64,000 bases of DNA from Narthecium ossifragum (taxonomy: Eukaryota; Streptophyta; Magnoliopsida; Dioscoreales; Nartheciaceae). The stretch covers positions 8,470,896 to 8,534,895 of the forward strand of contig OY986963.1 of assembly GCA_963920575.1 (NCBI GenBank), read 5' to 3'. Of the stretch, positions 10,157 through 22,278 are shown one piece after another; positions within the stretch are counted from its first letter, which is position 1, and the number at the start of each line of letters is the position of its first letter. The notes under the pieces were generated by a model. The model did not search any database. It saw nothing but the letters and a program-made list of their open reading frames with translations, and was not told the origin of the DNA. Both the position numbers and the translations under genes were made by a program.

Positions 10157-11126
10157 GGACTCCTTCTAGGGTTTGAGTGGGACTTCTTGGACGTTTTTGG
10201 AGGCTCTTTTGAGGAGTTTTTCAAGAGGAAAAAGATGGAGACATCTCCATCCATGGCCGAGTAATCCACGGGCATGGCGGACGGATGATCTAGCGAGGAT
10301 TAGGGCTTCTTCTCCAACAATGGTTCATAGTTTTTAATCTTCAATGTTAAACTCTTTTCTATGTATTGGATCTTCAAATATTATTTTCAGATTATGGATT
10401 TCTATGTGGTTAAACATTATTATAAATCCAGTCATGCTTCTTTTATGATATTGTGATCCCATAGTCTTCTCTTTTGATTCTCCTACCGAGTCTTGCGAGA
10501 CCTTTGCTATACATTGCCCGTAGTGACAGCTGGTATTGTATATTCTTAGGGATCTGGTAAGACAAGGTTGGGGCTCTAACCCGTGAGATCTTTGCTATGC
10601 ATTGCCGATTGTGAGAGTTGGTATTGTGTATTCTTAGGGATCCGGTTAGAGTTAGGGCTTTGTCCCGATGAACTTTTGCTGCGCGTTGCCTGTAGTGACA
10701 GCCGGTATCGTGTATTCTTAGGTTTGGTTGGATGAAGTTAGCACTATAAAAAGGAAGAACCAATCGTAGGAAGAGACATTTATATATTTTATCAGATTCA
10801 TAATTCTTTATCTTCCGGTTAAGGTGATTGGGATGTGAATCCCTTAACTGAGTATCATATGAACCATTGAGAAGAGAAGAACCTAAATCCGAGTGAAGTG
10901 ATTCCTGAAGCCTAGCCTCATTCAAATCCTGATTTCTTTGTTACCTTTATTTTACCATTACATCTCTGATCTATTTTCTTAACTTTTATCGCTTTTGATT
11001 GTTTTCAATTCATTGTTATTTGTATTTCTGGATCCTTTCTGCTTGTCTCTCTGTGGGATTCGACCTCTCTTATGCTGTACTGCACCGCGACCACTGTGCG
11101 TGACACATTTGAGCGACATCAAAAAT

Positions 11127-11144
11127 TGGCGCCATTGCCGGGGA
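11127..11144 (+). other. Primer-binding site of the Athila-type element
   Basis: Five bases after the left LTR the 18-mer TGGCGCCATTGCCGGGGA appears. It is one base away from the Athila primer site I know (CATT for CGTT), which is complementary to the 3' end of a plant tRNA, usually given as tRNA-Asp. It would prime minus-strand DNA synthesis. Confidence 0.85.
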
Positions 11145-11378
11145 GACGGTTCAGAAAAGCGCCAGAATCAGATTACAGTGATTGTAGACACCGAAAGCGG
11201 TAACTTCGTTCATTTTCTTTAGTCTTTATTTCTTTATTTTGGTTTTGATTTTTTTTTCTTCTCTATTAGGATTGTTTTCTTTTTATTTGGTTTTAGTTAG
11301 TAAGCTTAGTTTCAATTATTGTTTTTGCTTATTTTCTTTAGTTGGTTTGCATCTTTTGGATTGCGTGTTTGTTGGTGT

Positions 11379-14300
11379 ATGCCTCGGTATAGAGACGAAC
11401 TAGGCAGATTTGCTAGACGCCCCGAGGGTGATTCTGAAACTTCTGATAGTGAGACATATATTGCTGATCTCTTTGACGCACAGTCACAAACTTCACATCA
11501 TACTTTTATTATGGCTGAGTACGAGGAACAACAAGCTCCTAGGAGTTTGCAAGAATATTTGCATCCAACACGCACTGCTACACCTTCATGCATCATGTTT
11601 CCACCTAATGCTGCACATGTTGACTTTAAACCTGGCATGATTCAGTTGCTTCCTACCTTTCATGGGTTGGAAAATGAAAATCCATATGTGCATATTAGGG
11701 AGTTTGAGGAAGTAGTAGCGACCTTCCATGGCCAACCAGGTGCACTAGATATGATCCGACTTAAGTTCTTTCCCTTCTCACTGAAGGATAGAGCAAAGAG
11801 TTGGTTATATTCCTTGAGGCCACAATCTATAAGGTCTTGGGCTGAAATGACACCGATATTTCTCACCAAGTATTTCCCACAACACAAAACCAACGCACTT
11901 AAAAGACATATTGCGACCTTCACGCAGAAAGATAGTGAAACTTTGTATCAGGCGTAGGAACGATTTAAAGACATGTTGAATTTATGTCATCATCATGGAT
12001 ATGAAAGTTGGCGTCTTGTTAGTTATTTCTATGATGGTTTAACTGTTAGAGAACGCCAATTTGTTGAGATGATGTGTAATGGTGAATTTTTGCAAAAAGA
12101 TCCTGACGCAGCTATTGAGTATTTGACAGAGCTTGCTGAGAAAGCTCATACATGGACTGGACCGAATGCAGCAGAAAGTACAAACAGGGCCAGACCACCA
12201 CCGCAGCAACAAGGTGGAGGAATTTATCAGCTGCGGGAGGAGGATGCACTCAAGGCTAAAGTGGAGAGTCTAACAAGGGAGCTGGAGCTATTAAAGACCA
12301 AAGATATGATGGCAGCCCGGACCTCTCCATACAATGAACCTACAAGGCCGGCTGGGCCGTGTGCAATCTGCCAAGGCGTGGACCACCAGACTGAAGATTG
12401 CCCCACCTATGCTGAGATGAGAGGTGGGTACGACGAGCATTGCAACACTGTAGGCGGATTCAGGAGGCCATACACTCCCTATTCAGAGACGTATAATCCA
12501 GGATGGCGAGAGCATCCAAATTTCAGCTGGAAGTCGAACGCTCCACAGAGCAACGAGCATCATCAACCGCCACCTAATAAGCCTTTTCCTAACCCTCCTT
12601 ATAATACATCTGGTTTTCCTTGGTCTACATTTAATGACAATTTACAGGAACTGAAATCTATGATTGTGCAGGAATCTAAGGAAAGGAAGGAGGATATTCA
12701 AGAGATCAAGAGCCAGATCACAAAGCTGATCAACTCTTTGAGTGTGCATGAACGAGGGAAGTTCCCAGCTCAACCTCAACAAACACAGGTATCTAGTGTT
12801 GAGCAAAATAATGTGAAGGAGATGAATGCCATAACTACAAGAAGCGGGAAAACAACAAAAAGCCCTTCCCAAGAGGCCACCGAATCTCCTATTGCTATTG
12901 AAGAAGAGGACCGAATTGAGGAGGACCATGTAGAGACCGATCATTCAGATGGCCCTACACCATGTGACTTTCAGGTACGTGTCCCTTTCCCTTAGGCATT
13001 GAAATCCACTAAATTTACTATGGAGCCCAACAGCGAGATTTTGGAGCATCTTCGGCAAGTTAAGGTAAACCTTCCTCTTTTGCATGTTATTAAGCAAATT
13101 CCTACATATGCTAAAGTGATTAAAGATTTTTGCACTATGAAGAGACGACATCATGTAAAGAAAACTGCATTTTTAACAGAGCAGGTTAGTGCATTGCTTC
13201 GGCACAGGATTCCTCCTAAATATAAGGATCCTGGCTGTCCTACTGTATCGTGTTTCATTGGAGAGCATGAAGTAGGACAAGCTTTATTAGATCTTGGTGC
13301 GAGTGTTAATTTGATGCCATATTCTGTTTACTTGCAACTTGGTTTGGGACAGATTAAGTCGACATATGTGATTTTGCAATTGGCAGATAGATCCACGAAA
13401 ACTCCACGAGGAGTAGTTGAGGATGTGCTTGTTCAAATAGATAAATTTTATTATCCTGTTGATTTCTTAGTCTTGGATACTCAGGCTATAGTAACTGCTG
13501 ATTCTAGGATTCCCATTATCTTAGGTAGACCGTTTCTTGCTACTGCTAATGCTATAATTAATTGCAGGAATGGCTTAATGAAGTTAACTTTTGGGAATAT
13601 GACTTTAGAAATCAATGTTTTTAATGTTGCTAAGCAGCCTGATGAGGATGATGAATGCCAGCAGACTTACCAGATTGATCTGCTCACTGAAGAGGAGTTT
13701 GCTACATCTGAAATTAATTCTCTTGAATTAGATTTGGATGAAAATGTTGATGTTGATGGTATGTGTAAAAATTTGGAACATTGTTCCTTTGCAGGTCCAT
13801 GGAATCCAAAGTTTGAAGAACTGTCAGAAAGAGGACAGCCACCAACACCATCATCACTAGAGCCGCCCAAACTGGACCTGAAGCCGCTTCCTCAAGGTTT
13901 AAAGCACGCCTATCTTGGTCCAGGTGATACATACCCAGTGATTATTTCTTCGGCATTAACTGCAGAGCAAGGTGAGCAATTACTTAGCATTTTGAATGAG
14001 TATAAATCAGCTATTGGATGGAGTATAGCAGATCTGAAAGGTATTAGTCCCTTGATATGTTCCCATATGATTAATCTAGAACAAGGGGCTGTACCTCGCA
14101 GGGATCCTCAGCGTAGGTTGAACCCTACAATGAAAGAGGTAGTAAAAACTGAAGTGTTGAAATTATTAGATGCAGGGATTATCTATCCTATTGCTGATAG
14201 CAAATGGGTAAGTCCTACACAGGTTGTGCCTAAAAAATCTGGTGTCACTGTTGTTAAAAATGAAAGTGGAGACTTTGTCCCCACTAAATTAGTGACAGGA

Positions 14301-16772
14301 TGGCATATGTGCATAGATTATAGAAAATTGAATGCTGCCACCCGTAAGGATCATTTTCCACTGCCTTTTCTAGATCAGATTTTAGAGAGAGTAGCTGGAC
14401 ATCCTTTTTATTGTTTTCTCGACGATTATTCTGGATATTATCAGATTGAGATTGCTTTAGAGGATCAGGAAAAAACTACTTTTACATGTCCTTTTGGTAC
14501 TTATGCTTTCCGTAGAATGCCATTTGGATTATGTAATGCTCCTGCTACTTTTCAGCGTTGCATGATGAGTATGTTTGCTGATATGATCGAGGAATGTATG
14601 GAAGTATATATGGATGACTTGACTGTATTTGGTAATACTTTTGATGCATGCTTGCAAAACTTAAAGAGAGTTTTGAGCAGGTGTGAGGAGAAGAACCTTG
14701 TGCTTAATTGGGAAAAGTGTCACTTCATGGTGCCCTCAGGCATTGTGTTGGGCCATATTGTCTCTTCCAAAGGCATTGAGGTAGATCGATCAAAAATCGA
14801 TCTCATCTCAAATCTTCCTGTGCCAAAGACTGTTAAAGATGTTAGATCCTTTCTAGGGCATACTAGTTTTTACAGGAGATTCATTCAAAAATTTTCTGCC
14901 ATTGCTCGTCCTTTATGTAATCTGTTGATAAAGGATACCCCTTTTGAGTGGACTATTGATTGTCAGAAGGCTTTTCAAGCCTTGATTGATAAATTGACTT
15001 CCGCACCTATTGTGCAACCACCCGATTGGAGCTTTCCTTTTGAATTGATGTGTGATGCAAGTGATTTTGCTGTAGGAGCTGTTTTAGGACAGAGAAAAGA
15101 TGGTAAACCTCATGTTATTCATTATGCTAGCCGAACCTTGAATAATGCACAGATGAATTATTCTACCACTGAGAAAGAACTATTGGCTATAGTCTTTGCA
15201 TTAGACAAGTTTTGTTCTTATTTGATTGGTTCTCCCATTACTATTTTCACTGATCATGCCGCACTTAAGTACCTTCTCACCAAGAAGGATGCTAAAGCGC
15301 GCCTAATTCGTTGGATATTAATCTTACAGGAATTCGATATCTCCATCAAAGATAAAAAGGGCGTGGAGAACGTTGTTGCTGATCACCTATCAAGGCTGAT
15401 GGTGGAAGTAGCGGAAGATGAGCCACCAATCATGGATGACTTCCCTGATGAGCAACTCTTTTCAGTTGCAAGACTGCCCTGGTATGCACACATTGTTAAT
15501 TACTTAGCGACAGGTGAGATCCCTTCATTTTGGAGTGCGCAGGATAAGCGTAGATTCTTTGTTGAGGTAAAGAAATTTTATTGGGATGATCCTTGTCTGT
15601 TTAAGTATTGTCCTGACCAGATTATGCGCAGGTGTGTCCCTGATTATGAAATCGAAAGCATCATTACATTATGTCACTCTCATGCATGTGGAGGCCATTT
15701 TTCGATGAAAAAGACTGCTGCTAAAATTCTTCAATGTGGTTTTTACTGGCCTACTATGTTTCGTGACGTTAATATTTTCTGCAAATCCTGTGATAGATGC
15801 CTAACACTAGGAGCTTTATCTAGGAGACATATGATGCCTTTGAACCCAATTCAAGCTGTCGAGATTTTTGATTGTTGGGGTATAGACTTTATGGGACCCT
15901 TCCCTTCTTCTTTTGGCTATTTATATATATTGTTGGCTGTGGAATACGTGTCTAAATGGGTGGAGGCTATTGCATGTAGGAATAATGATCATTCCACTGT
16001 CATCAAGTTTCTTAAAGAGCATGTTTTGTCTAGATTTGGTACTCCTAGGGTCATTATTAGTGACCAAGGATCCCATTTTTGTAACCGCTCTTTTGAGGCT
16101 TTGATGCGCAGGTATGGAGTTACACATAAGATTTTCACTGCTTATCATCCATAGACGAATGGCCAAGTTGAATTAGCCAATAGAGAGATAAAGCAAATCC
16201 GGGAGAAGACAGTGAGCCCCAACCGAAAGGACTGGTCCTTGAGGCTATCAGACGCGTTGTGGGCATATCGCACTGCCTACAAGACTACCTTGGGGATGTC
16301 GCCGTTTCGCCTTGTTTATGGAAAACCATGTCATCTTCCAGTTGAATTAGAACATAAGGCATATTGGGCTATTAAGTCACTAAATCTTACTTTGGATGCT
16401 GCAGGTCAGGAACGAAAACTCCAGCTGTCTGAGCTAGAGGAACTCAGGAACGATGCTTATGAGAGTTCTAGGATTTTCAAGGCAAAGACAAAGGCCTACC
16501 ATGACAAGAAGATCTTGCGGAAGACATTTCAAGTCGGACAGCAAGCTTATCTGTATGACGCACGACTGCATCTTCATCCTGGGAAGCTGAGATCACGCTG
16601 GACAGGCCCCTTCACCATTAGCAGAATATTTGAGAATGGGGCTGTGGAAGTTGAAGACCCAAAGGATGGGAGATTATTTACGGTTAATGGACAGCGTTTG
16701 AAACAGATTCCAGAGAGAGCGGAACCTGAGGAGCACACCGTTTCTCTTGTAGACCCTGTCTACGAGGGATGA
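11379..16772 (+). pseudogene. gag-pol polyprotein of the Athila-type element, interrupted by three in-frame TAG codons
   Basis: One continuous frame of 1798 codons starts at ATG 11379 and ends at 16772. It is broken only by TAG at 11955, 12993 and 16152, with no frameshift. Order of domains: gag; a CX2CX4HX4C zinc knuckle at 12360-12401; aspartic protease with DLGAS near 13290; reverse transcriptase with FLDDYSGYYQI and YMDD (14607-14618); RNase H (CDASDFAVGAV, TTEKELLAIV); integrase with an HHCC-type finger (about 15675-15810), Asp in GIDFMGPF and SDQGSHF, and Glu in TNGQVE just after the third stop. The stops fall inside conserved segments, so they are inactivating changes unless read through. 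Confidence 0.92.
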
Positions 16773-18011
16773 TCTTTCTCCTATCTATCATTTCCCTTTT
16801 TGATTAGGTTAGTTTGTTTTAGTTTGTTTGCTTTTGTTTTCATTTGTTTTTGTTTGCTCTCTTATTTCTTAGGATGTTGGACCACCGTTTGCCTTGCTTG
16901 AGGAATTCGACCACTATTCTGGAGATGAGAAATTCGGCCACCATGAGGAGCCTTGAGGAGATAATCGATATTCTCTCAGGTGGCCTCGCTCTTATTTCGA
17001 TTTACTATTTTTATTTCTGTCATATATGAAAATTCAGCCAATACCCTTCTGCTTATTTACATGATTAGCACACATTGAGGACAATGTGAATTTCAGGTTG
17101 GGGGTTCTAGGCATGCATGACCTTATGCATGCTACCTTATTGAGTTTAATAGTGTTGAATTGATTATGTTACTAGAAATTGTACATGAGCTGAAATTTTT
17201 ATGCTTATTATGCATGTTGCTTTCATATGGATTGACCAATACATTGATTGCATGCGTGATAACCTGAACGTATAACATCATGTGATCCACACACGAACAC
17301 TTTATGTGCAGTGGTAATTATACTCACTAGAGGAATGAGCATGCTATTGTCCATCGAGACCATGATTTCAACATTAGCTAGTGTTGAGTATTGCATGCAG
17401 AAAAAAAAAACAGAAAAAGTTCTGGAGCTTGATAAACCTGTGCCTAAACAACTATTAAGTGATCTACTGAGTAACCGGGTGTTCTTGCCTCAGGAAGCGG
17501 GGAGCTCGCGTAAAAAGGTAGAACCACTTATAGCGAAAAAAAAAAAAAAAAAAAACTACTAAGTGTTTTGCTAAGTAACCGGGTCTCTGCGCCTCAAGAA
17601 GCGGAGAGTGCTCGCGTAAAAAGGCAAAATGTCTGATAGTTGAAAAGAAAAAAAATAGAGAAAGAAAGAGCATGCTATACTTAAAGTGCGAGGGTTGGAT
17701 GATTGGTCATGAAGATAGTAGTGTGTTTGGACTAATGGTGAGTAGAAGTTGCTTCTGCACGTAACATTTATTTGTCACGTCACATGTGTTCTTCTGGATG
17801 GTGATTAGCATGTGTAGAAGTTGATTTCATGTGTTGGTAGTATGTGTATGAGTATAAGAAGTTCCCATGCTCTGTACTGCATAAAACACTATCGACTTGA
17901 TAAGATAGAATTTTTATCATGCATGTCTACATCCTTGAACCGTTAGTGTGCTTAATTATATTCTATGCGCTTTGAATTGCTAGAGACTAGCAATAAGCTA
18001 GTTGGGGGGTG
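16773..18011 (+). other. Athila-type 3' internal region with a ~110-bp duplication and the polypurine tract
   Basis: No conserved protein is encoded here. A segment of about 90-110 bp (17452-17540) is repeated in altered form at 17563-17650; both copies contain AAGTAACCGGGT-type and CTCGCGTAAAAAGG-type motifs and lead into A-runs. The polypurine tract GTTGGGGGGTG (18001-18011) abuts the right LTR and would prime plus-strand synthesis. Confidence 0.75.
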
Positions 18012-19832
18012 TGATGAGTGCATGAAAGTGCACTCTGAACAACCTTAAAATCATCTCAATTGCTATATCTTCACCCTTAATCAACTTCTTTAGCACTATT
18101 TTTATACTTTTATATGCTTCACATAGTTGTTTGGAAAATGCAGGAAATTGGAGCTAAAAGAAGCTGAAAAGAGTATATGGATCAACTTCAACAATTAATC
18201 TGTACCTGCTCATGAAGAACCAGATGATGTACCATATATGGTTGGAAAGCTCTTGAAGTCTAGATTCTGGGGAATTTTACGGTTCGTGATTCCGAGTTTT
18301 CTAGAGGAAGTTACGGCAATTTCAGTACCGATGCGCAATCTGAATGGCAGAAAGGAAAATAAGCTGGAAGTCCGAGCGATCCGCCGATCGATCGGACCTC
18401 ACAGAATCGTGACAGAACATGCATTTTTTGGCTGAATATGATCCGATCGATCCCTCCTTCGCTCCTATAGGGTCCGATCGATCCGACACCAATGGTCCGA
18501 TCGATCGGACTCGGAAAAAGCCAAAAACAGCGGATTTTTACTCAACCGATCGATCCAACACTCATATTTCGATCGATCGGACTTGGGAATTAAAGCGTGA
18601 CAGAACGTATGCTTTTTAGAGGAGCAGAGTTCGATCGATCCGTCCATCGATCGGACTCGGGCGTAAATAGAAGATTGGAGATTTCAATAGACCGATCGAT
18701 CCAACTCCCTTAGTCCGATCGATCGGACACGGGCGAAGTTAGAAGTTGAAGATTTTAACGCATCCGATCGATCCAGCACCCCGAGAAGGATCGATCGGAC
18801 TTTCCCAGTGAAGAAAATCAATGATTGTGATTTAATCCGAGGGTGGATACACTTAAGGCTATAAATAGGACTCCTTCTAGGGTTTGAGGGGGACTTCTTG
18901 GACGTTTTTGGAGGCTCTTTTGAGGAGTTTTTCAAGAGGAAAAAGATGGAGACATCTCCATCCATGGCCGAGTAATCCACGGGCATGGCGGACGGATGAT
19001 CTAGCGAGGATTAGGGCTTCTTCTCCAACAATGGTTCATAGTTTTTAATCTTCAATGTTAAACTCTTTTCTATGTATTGGATCTTCAAATATTATTTTCA
19101 GATTATGGATTTCTATGTGGTTAAACATTATTATAAATCCAGTCATGTTTCTTTTATGATATTGTGATCCCATAGTCTTCTCTTTTGATTCTCCTACCGA
19201 GTCTTGCGAGACCTTTGCTATACATTGCCCGTAATGACAGCTGGTATTGTATATTCTTAGGGATCTGGTAAGACAAGGTTGGGGCTCTAACCCGTGAGAT
19301 CTTTGCTATGCATTGCCGATTGTGAGAGTTGGTATTGTGTATTTTTAGGGATCCGGTTAGAGTTAGGGCTTTGTCCCGATGAACTTTTGCTGCGCGTTGC
19401 CTGTAGTGACAGCCGGTATCGTGTATTCTTAGGTTTGGTTGGATGAAGTTAGCACTATAAAAAGGAAGAACCAATCGTAGGAAGAGACATTTATATATTT
19501 TATCAGATTCATAATTCTTTATCTTCCGGTTAAGGTGATTGGGATGTGAATCCCTTAACTGAGTATCATATGAACCATTGAGAAGAGAAGAACCTAAATC
19601 CGAGTGAAGTGATTCCTGAAACCTAGCCTCATTCAAATCCTGATTTCTTTGTTACCTTTATTTTACCATTACATCTCTGATCTATTTTCTTAACTTTCAT
19701 CGCTTTTGATTGTTTTCAATTCATTGTTATTTGTATTTCTGGATCCTTTCTGCTTGTCTCTCTGTGGGATTCGACCTCTCTTATGCTGTACTGCACCGCG
19801 ACCGCTGTGCGTGACACATTTGAGCGACATCA
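18012..19832 (+). repeat. Right LTR of the Athila-type element
   Basis: It has the same length as the left LTR (1821 bp) and about 99% identity by eye. The GATCGATC array is at 18386-18796 and TATAAATA at 18860-18867, at the same offsets as in the left LTR. Confidence 0.93.
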
Positions 19833-19990
19833 GACAGCGAGCTTGTGACGACGAGATCGAGACGGCGAGATTGGGTCGGCGAGATTCGAAGGGCGAGCTC
19901 GAGATGGCGAGATCCAGACGGCGAGCTCATGACGGCGAGATCGGGTTGGCGAGATTCGGACGGCGAGCTCGTTCCCGATCGGCGACGGAC
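19833..19990. repeat. 14-bp minisatellite, right part
   Basis: After the Athila target duplication the GAGMTCGGGWCGGC-type units continue for about ten copies, ending near a G-run (about 20000-20009). This third piece shows that the minisatellite is older than both insertions. Confidence 0.75.
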
Positions 19991-21451
19991 CGGGTGAAGG
20001 GGGGGGGGGTTAGACCTTATATACATATATAGGAGGGGATCGTGGACATTCGGGGGTATTGTTGTCTTTTACCAGTAAAGATGTTAGTAAACGACTTAAG
20101 CATTGTTATAGAAGACCAAATGACAAATACCCATCTTTGTAAATACCGTTTGACAAATCTCCCTTATTATTATGAGTTATTTACATATGTAGGCCCGAGA
20201 ACATATAAAATTAGATATATGTGCCCATGAAATTACTTCCCGTCGAATTTAGAGGGAATATGCCTAACGGCCTTGACGGACGCATGCGAAATGTCCCATT
20301 TGCCCTTGCCTTCCATTGAGAGAGGTAATTTGGACTTTAAACATATAACATTTGGACTTCATTTAGACTTTAAACATTGATTATAGAGCTAAATATGTAA
20401 TATGCCAGATTTCAGGCCTATATATATATGTAATTTGGACTTTAAACATACAACATTTAGACTTTAAACGGGTGTTTATACGTCTAAATATGTAATATGT
20501 CATATTTCATGCCTATATATGTAATTTCGTATGTTTTTAGGCCTATATATATGTGTGTAAATAACCCTATTAATATTATATCTTATTATTATTTGTATTA
20601 TTATTATTAGTATTATTATCATTATCATAAGTCAAGTCTGAATGGCTTCTGGCTTTGAAGAATGAGTTAAGAAGAAAAAGAAAATTCCAAGACGGTGACC
20701 TTTATTATAACCCGTAATCAATCAAAAGCGACGTACCAACAAAAGTGAAGACGACGTGAATGCGACCAAATATTGGGGAAGATGAATGGGACTTCGAGAA
20801 TTGGTGGAATCTTGGCTGTCTACTGCACCAGAGTTGGAGGCATAATGAGTTTGATGATGGAGCGGGACTCGCACGTTGGTCTAGATCAAGTCTTGCTTGG
20901 GTGTATGTAGGTTGTGGTCTCCGGAGGTGGGGGCGATTATGAAAGAGATTAGTTGTAATGTTGTTCGACGGTGCTGATGTGCCAAATAGACTACCACAAA
21001 TCATCACAATCGAGTACAGTCATTATAATATCAGAGCATCTTTGAGGAAAAGGACCTTTGTGAGCAGAAAGTAGAGAGAGTTTTCAAAGAAGAGAACTTC
21101 CACGAGCAAGCTTCCAGAATCATTGGACCGCATGCTGAGCGCCAAAGACTTTTTGGCTATGCTTGAAAGAGTTTTCTCCCTGGGGCCACTCTTATTACAG
21201 AAATCAATTAACATGCCACCAAAGTAACAAAAAATGAATGCAACAATCTCATAGTCATATTACATATAGATTGAGGATTCTGATTCTTATATTTTGGGGT
21301 TTGGTATCATAGATGTGAGTCGATGATGCCAACTCTTCAGGCTTAGTTGGGATCTTCTTTTTATTTTGACTCATATTCCGCCACTTATTTCTTTAGTTTG
21401 AGGGATATAGGAACTAGATGGAACCCTAATTTGGAGATTTGACAAAGGGTT
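19991..21451. other. Intergenic, AT-rich, with a small internal duplication
   Basis: Between about 20330 and 20560 the phrases TTTGGACTTTAAACATA, TAAATATGTAATATG and GCCTATATAT recur two or three times, a degenerate tandem duplication. The rest (20580-21451) shows no gene and no recognised element end. Confidence 0.5.
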
Positions 21452-21487
21452 GGTTTTATATGCACCACCACAATTTATAAGTGCACC
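21452..21487 (+). repeat. Left terminal inverted repeat of the MULE
   Basis: It begins GGTTTTATATGCACCACC and ends GTGCACC. It pairs with 29325-29360 at 33 of 36 positions. Further GTGCACC motifs at about 21510 and 21615 suggest subterminal repeats. Confidence 0.8.
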
Positions 21488-21949
21488 CGTTTTACTAGGT
21501 GCACCACACTAAACTTTCTGAATACAACATATTACAAGATGTATCACGTATCATTTTTCATATATCCCATATTACCCTTCACCCTCTCACTAATCCAAAC
21601 CTGGTTTTACCTTGTGCACCACCCACTTTAACTCCATCCTCTACGGTTCTACCCCACCGTTCAACCCTACCACCTTACTCTAACCCATGCTTCAAACGAG
21701 AAAGCTTCCTCCCCGGTGAAACCCGCCGTCGCTTGAAGAAACTGCCGCTGCCGTGACTTCCGCCAAGCCGCGACCTCCACGTCTTCCCCAACGCCGTCGA
21801 CCTCCGCCGAGCACAATTTCTCCGCCTCTTCCCCGTCAAAGAAAAAGAAGGGAGGATATCCCACATTACGGTTAGTCCCCCCTATCATTGTAACTTAGCA
21901 TTAAGATCTTGCCGACGATGTGAGGATAGACTGGCGGTTTTCTTCATTA

Positions 21950-22215
21950 TCGGTCCTGTAAATCCGGTCCATATGCCTCCGTTCTTCCCCCTGTTTTCTT
22001 CATTATCGGTCCTGTAAATCCGATCATTCTCCTTTTTTTCGGTTTCCCGAAACCGAACGTTTGTAATTTTTTCATCGGTATATAGCCGAACTATATATTC
22101 GGAAATTCTTGACCGATTACTAGCTTTACGTTCGGTTATGGAAAGCCGATTTTACATCACTTTTTCGGTTTCATATACCCGAATGTGTAGTTGATTTTCG
22201 GTTCTTTGTAACCGA
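21950..22215. promoter_or_regulatory. Left TCGG-N10-CCGA array (8 units)
   Basis: Inverted tetranucleotides TCGG...CCGA with exactly 10 bp between them start at 22006, 22039, 22099, 22132, 22165 and 22198. A unit with CCGG as its second half starts at 21950, and one with a 7-bp gap at 22075. Four consecutive starts (22099-22198) are exactly 33 bp apart. The inner 10 bp differ from unit to unit, so the half-sites and spacing are what is kept. The array ends 63 bp before the PMD start codon. Confidence 0.85.
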
Positions 22216-22278
22216 ACTTGTCCCAGTCACAGTTTATGACTTAATTAGCGTGAATGATTTTGGTTTTATGACAGATAC

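Larger units (their letters stand above)
9301..11121 (+). repeat. Left LTR of the Athila-type element
   Basis: It runs from TGATGAG to GACATCA. It contains a palindrome array (9675-10085) and a TATA box (10149-10156). The 3' part includes three GGTATYGTRTATTCTTAG-like repeats between about 10520 and 10720. The ORFs of 60-160 codons inside are not conserved proteins. Confidence 0.93.
9301..19832 (+). mobile_element. Complete Athila-type Ty3/Gypsy LTR retrotransposon, 10.5 kb
   Basis: Two LTRs of equal length (1821 bp) enclose a primer-binding site, a gag-pol frame and a polypurine tract in the right order. The target-site duplication GACAG lies at 9296-9300 and 19833-19837. Termini are TGATG...CATCA. 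By eye the LTRs differ at about 18 positions (roughly 1%), so the insertion is recent in evolutionary terms. Athila assignment rests on the primer site (TGGCGCC..TTGCCGGGGA), the DLGAS protease motif and integrase features. No envelope-like frame is seen between the end of pol (16772) and the right LTR, so if such a gene was ancestral it has been lost. The pol frame has in-frame stops, so the copy is probably non-autonomous. Confidence 0.93.

Noticed and set aside
9708..10275. Frames with repeated DRSD/DRSN motifs in the LTR
   Set aside because: They are translations of the GATCGATC array, present on both strands and in both LTRs, without protein-like conservation.
10443..10925. 160-codon minus-strand ORF repeated at 19154-19636
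   Set aside because: It duplicates only because the LTR is duplicated. It is antisense to the LTR and has no recognisable domain.
12642..13932. Minus-strand ORFs inside gag-pol
   Set aside because: Shadows of the plus-strand coding frame.
16773..18011. Envelope-like gene of the Athila element
   Set aside because: Some Athila elements have one, but this stretch has no long frame, signal peptide or membrane segment.
21675..21888. Small ORFs near the left MULE end
   Set aside because: They lie in the probable 5' leader of the PMD gene and have no domain or conserved start.
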